Assembly: GCA_022385805.1 (NCBI GenBank)
Contig: MU277713.1
Span: forward strand, 1-46,944
Direction of reading: 5' to 3'
DNA: 46,944 nt
Source: Pilatotrama ljubarskyi
Taxonomy: Eukaryota > Basidiomycota > Agaricomycetes > Polyporales > Polyporaceae
Shown: positions 45,116-46,944 of the stretch, piece after piece
Position numbering within the stretch: position 1 is the stretch's first letter
How the letters are laid out: every line of letters begins with the position of its first letter
Notes under the pieces: generated by a model
The model's input: only the letters and a program-made list of their open reading frames with translations
The model's database searches: none
Told to the model about the DNA's origin: nothing
Translations under genes and position numbers: made by a program

Positions 45116-46806
45116 GAGAGTCTGTGTGTCCACCACGTGGACGTCGTGGGATCGCGCCAGGGATCCCACGTAGAGGGTACAGGTAGATGGTCAACGCTTG
45201 GCTTTCCTGGACAGTGCAGCGTTTGTCGATCGCGCGGACAGTTGGCACCGAAGTCACTACTAGGTCACTGATGTATTGACGAGTGGTCTGAGAACTCGCG
45301 TACTGTACGGCACCGCAGAAGCAGGTCAGGAGCCCCGATGGGCCGATGCATGCTCATCAAGCATGCATACTGGCCCGCCCATCGCCAATCCGCCAGCAAG
45401 TTGGCAACTCGACGGCCCTGCCGGCGTATCTTTCTAAAAGCGCTGTCCTGCGGGCACACTTGATGTAGTACGCCTCCTGTCGCCCTGCCGGCAGCAGGCG
45501 GGACAGAGGGTGGAAGGGAGCTGCAGAGCTCAAAGACATCCGCGATGTAACCCGCGAAGGGTTGGAGCAGTACCTCCGTGCACAAGAGGAAGTCTAGGAA
45601 GGCCGCGCTCGGCAGTGCAAACTGCAGGCGCCGTATGGAGCGGTAAAATCGCTCGGCAGCTGCCAGGACACCCTCACGACGGTGCGCGAGCTCGGGCGCG
45701 CCACACTCAAGTAGGGCCTGAACTTCATCCTCGACTGCTCACGGCTGACGATAGAAATGGCAGAGGCGGAACGGAGCGCAAGCGAGAAGCTGTGGTATGC
45801 GGGGCGCCGTACACCAGTCTCAGTGAACAGCGTGAGCGCGGCGGGCTGACATAGAGGGCACCCTGCAGGTATGTGGTTTGCACATCAACGAGGCCGGCAA
45901 GGCCGGGCGGTCGCATGTCGAGAACGACTTCGCATCCCGATGTGAGGTGTGGTTCCCTCGTGCACGCCAGAGTGTGACAGAGTGGTAGAGCGATGGAGCG
46001 CGGTAGCGGGCCTACGTGTAACGCGAGAGACATGCACGCATCGGCGGCCTTGACAGCAGCGTCCTTATTTGCAGTAGTATGGCACAAATATATCACACTC
46101 TATCGAGGTAAGAGAAATGCCCCCGTACTTCACTTGGCAGTGTATGCGAGCCGTCTGCCTTGGAGAGTGAGAGGCGGGAGCAGGGACCATGGACGCTGCT
46201 CAGGTTCTTTGGGAGATGAGGTGTTTATGACTTGAGTGGTAGTGTACATGCCACGGCGGTCGGCGCAGTACCGAGCCAACTCTGCAACGTACGCGTTACA
46301 TGCGAGATGAAAGGGGTATTGGAGTCCCTTGCTCTTGCGTCAGACAGGAAGGTCATGAATCTCTCTTACACGTTGGCAACGGATGCATTTCTTCGTGCCA
46401 ACCCATACGCTGTGTGTTTGGAGACGTCGTCCTGCTTCGTCCGCAGGTTGTCCAGCGGTGACCCGCCCTTTCAAATCGCAATATGGTGACGACCGCATGG
46501 GGTGCCCGATCGACGATCTGATGATACAAATGTCGGACCGCAGTGGACGCCGCGCTAGTTTTCCCCATGACAGTAGCATAGGTCCCTAAACACGGCGAGG
46601 CGATAGAATACAAGGCAATTATGTTACATTGTGGCTGTCGATAGCGAGGAGAAGGATAGACGACCTATGTGTACTGAAGGGAGGGCATTGCATGAACATC
46701 CAGAGAGTAAACCAAGGGAATGTGGGGCCGACCTGAACGGAAGGGCTACGTTTCAAGGGCAGTAGGAAGGGGCGGCATCACCGCCACGCCACGATAGTAC
46801 AGTCTG
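45116..46806. other. Unresolved region, possibly decayed coding sequence
   Basis: Minus-strand frames 45265-45585 (106 residues) and 45725-46096 (123 residues) look more coding-like than background, but carry no motif that I recognise and could not be joined. They may be relics of a retroelement or host gene. Confidence 0.3.
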
Positions 46807-46944
46807 TGCGCCTCGGCTGCAACAATGAACCTAGACAGTCGTAAGTGAAGCGTGGGGAAGACGGAGGGCGCATAGGAGAATTCACTTGCGAACTGCCTTC
46901 TTGGCGGCCGAGGAAGCATGAAGGCCGACCATGTCGCGGACGAG
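46807..46944 (-). CDS. Second copy of the 5806 gene, C-terminal part only (cut by window end)
   Basis: Identical to 5731-5868 over all 138 bases. The coding part starts at the stop codon equivalent to 5806 (46882) and covers the last 21 codons before the window ends. Whether the rest of the gene and its promoter block follow cannot be seen. Confidence 0.85.

Overview
The window looks like a TE-rich, accessory stretch of a basidiomycete genome, probably an Agaricomycete. This is inferred from many 40-85 nt introns with GT..AG ends and CTAAC-like branch sites, dense short exons, and the types of mobile-element relic present. No rRNA, tRNA or CRISPR array was seen. All gene models were assembled by hand by joining exons so that splice sites and reading phases agree; none is backed by expression data.

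Layout. 1-5.7 kb: a 493-bp inverted-repeat element, a solo-LTR-like copy that carries two nested small DNA transposons (8-bp and 3-bp target duplications), then an unrecognised two-exon gene. 5.7-7.0 kb: a duplicated gene (5806-6310) and its divergent promoter block, which contains a run of 39 G. 7.1-10 kb: two tail-to-tail genes whose proteins begin with a RING finger, followed by the first member of a six-exon helical/coiled-coil family. 10-16.3 kb: a GA microsatellite, a second copy of the 493-bp element and a broken non-LTR-type reverse transcriptase. 16.8-30.2 kb: further members and relics of the coiled-coil family (16822-18250, 19052-19270, 21899-23166, 24952-26144, tail at 27417-27907), a third diverged LTR, and a small eight-exon gene (29298-30230). 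30.5-31.1 kb: a second, almost identical copy of the promoter block, now with 77 G, in front of another gene. 32.7-33.4 kb: the clean, uninterrupted LTR copy. 36.6-39.2 kb: two CACTA-like elements. 41.1-45.1 kb: one 17-exon gene for a protein of about 1049 residues with a conserved C-terminal region (GMSSDESD motif). The window ends inside a second copy of the gene found at 5806.

The most notable biology is the clustered family of coiled-coil genes that share exon lengths and intron phases (four complete members) and sit beside two genes encoding N-terminal RING fingers. Sequence alone gives no function; ubiquitin ligation is the only biochemical role the motifs support, and only for the two RING genes.
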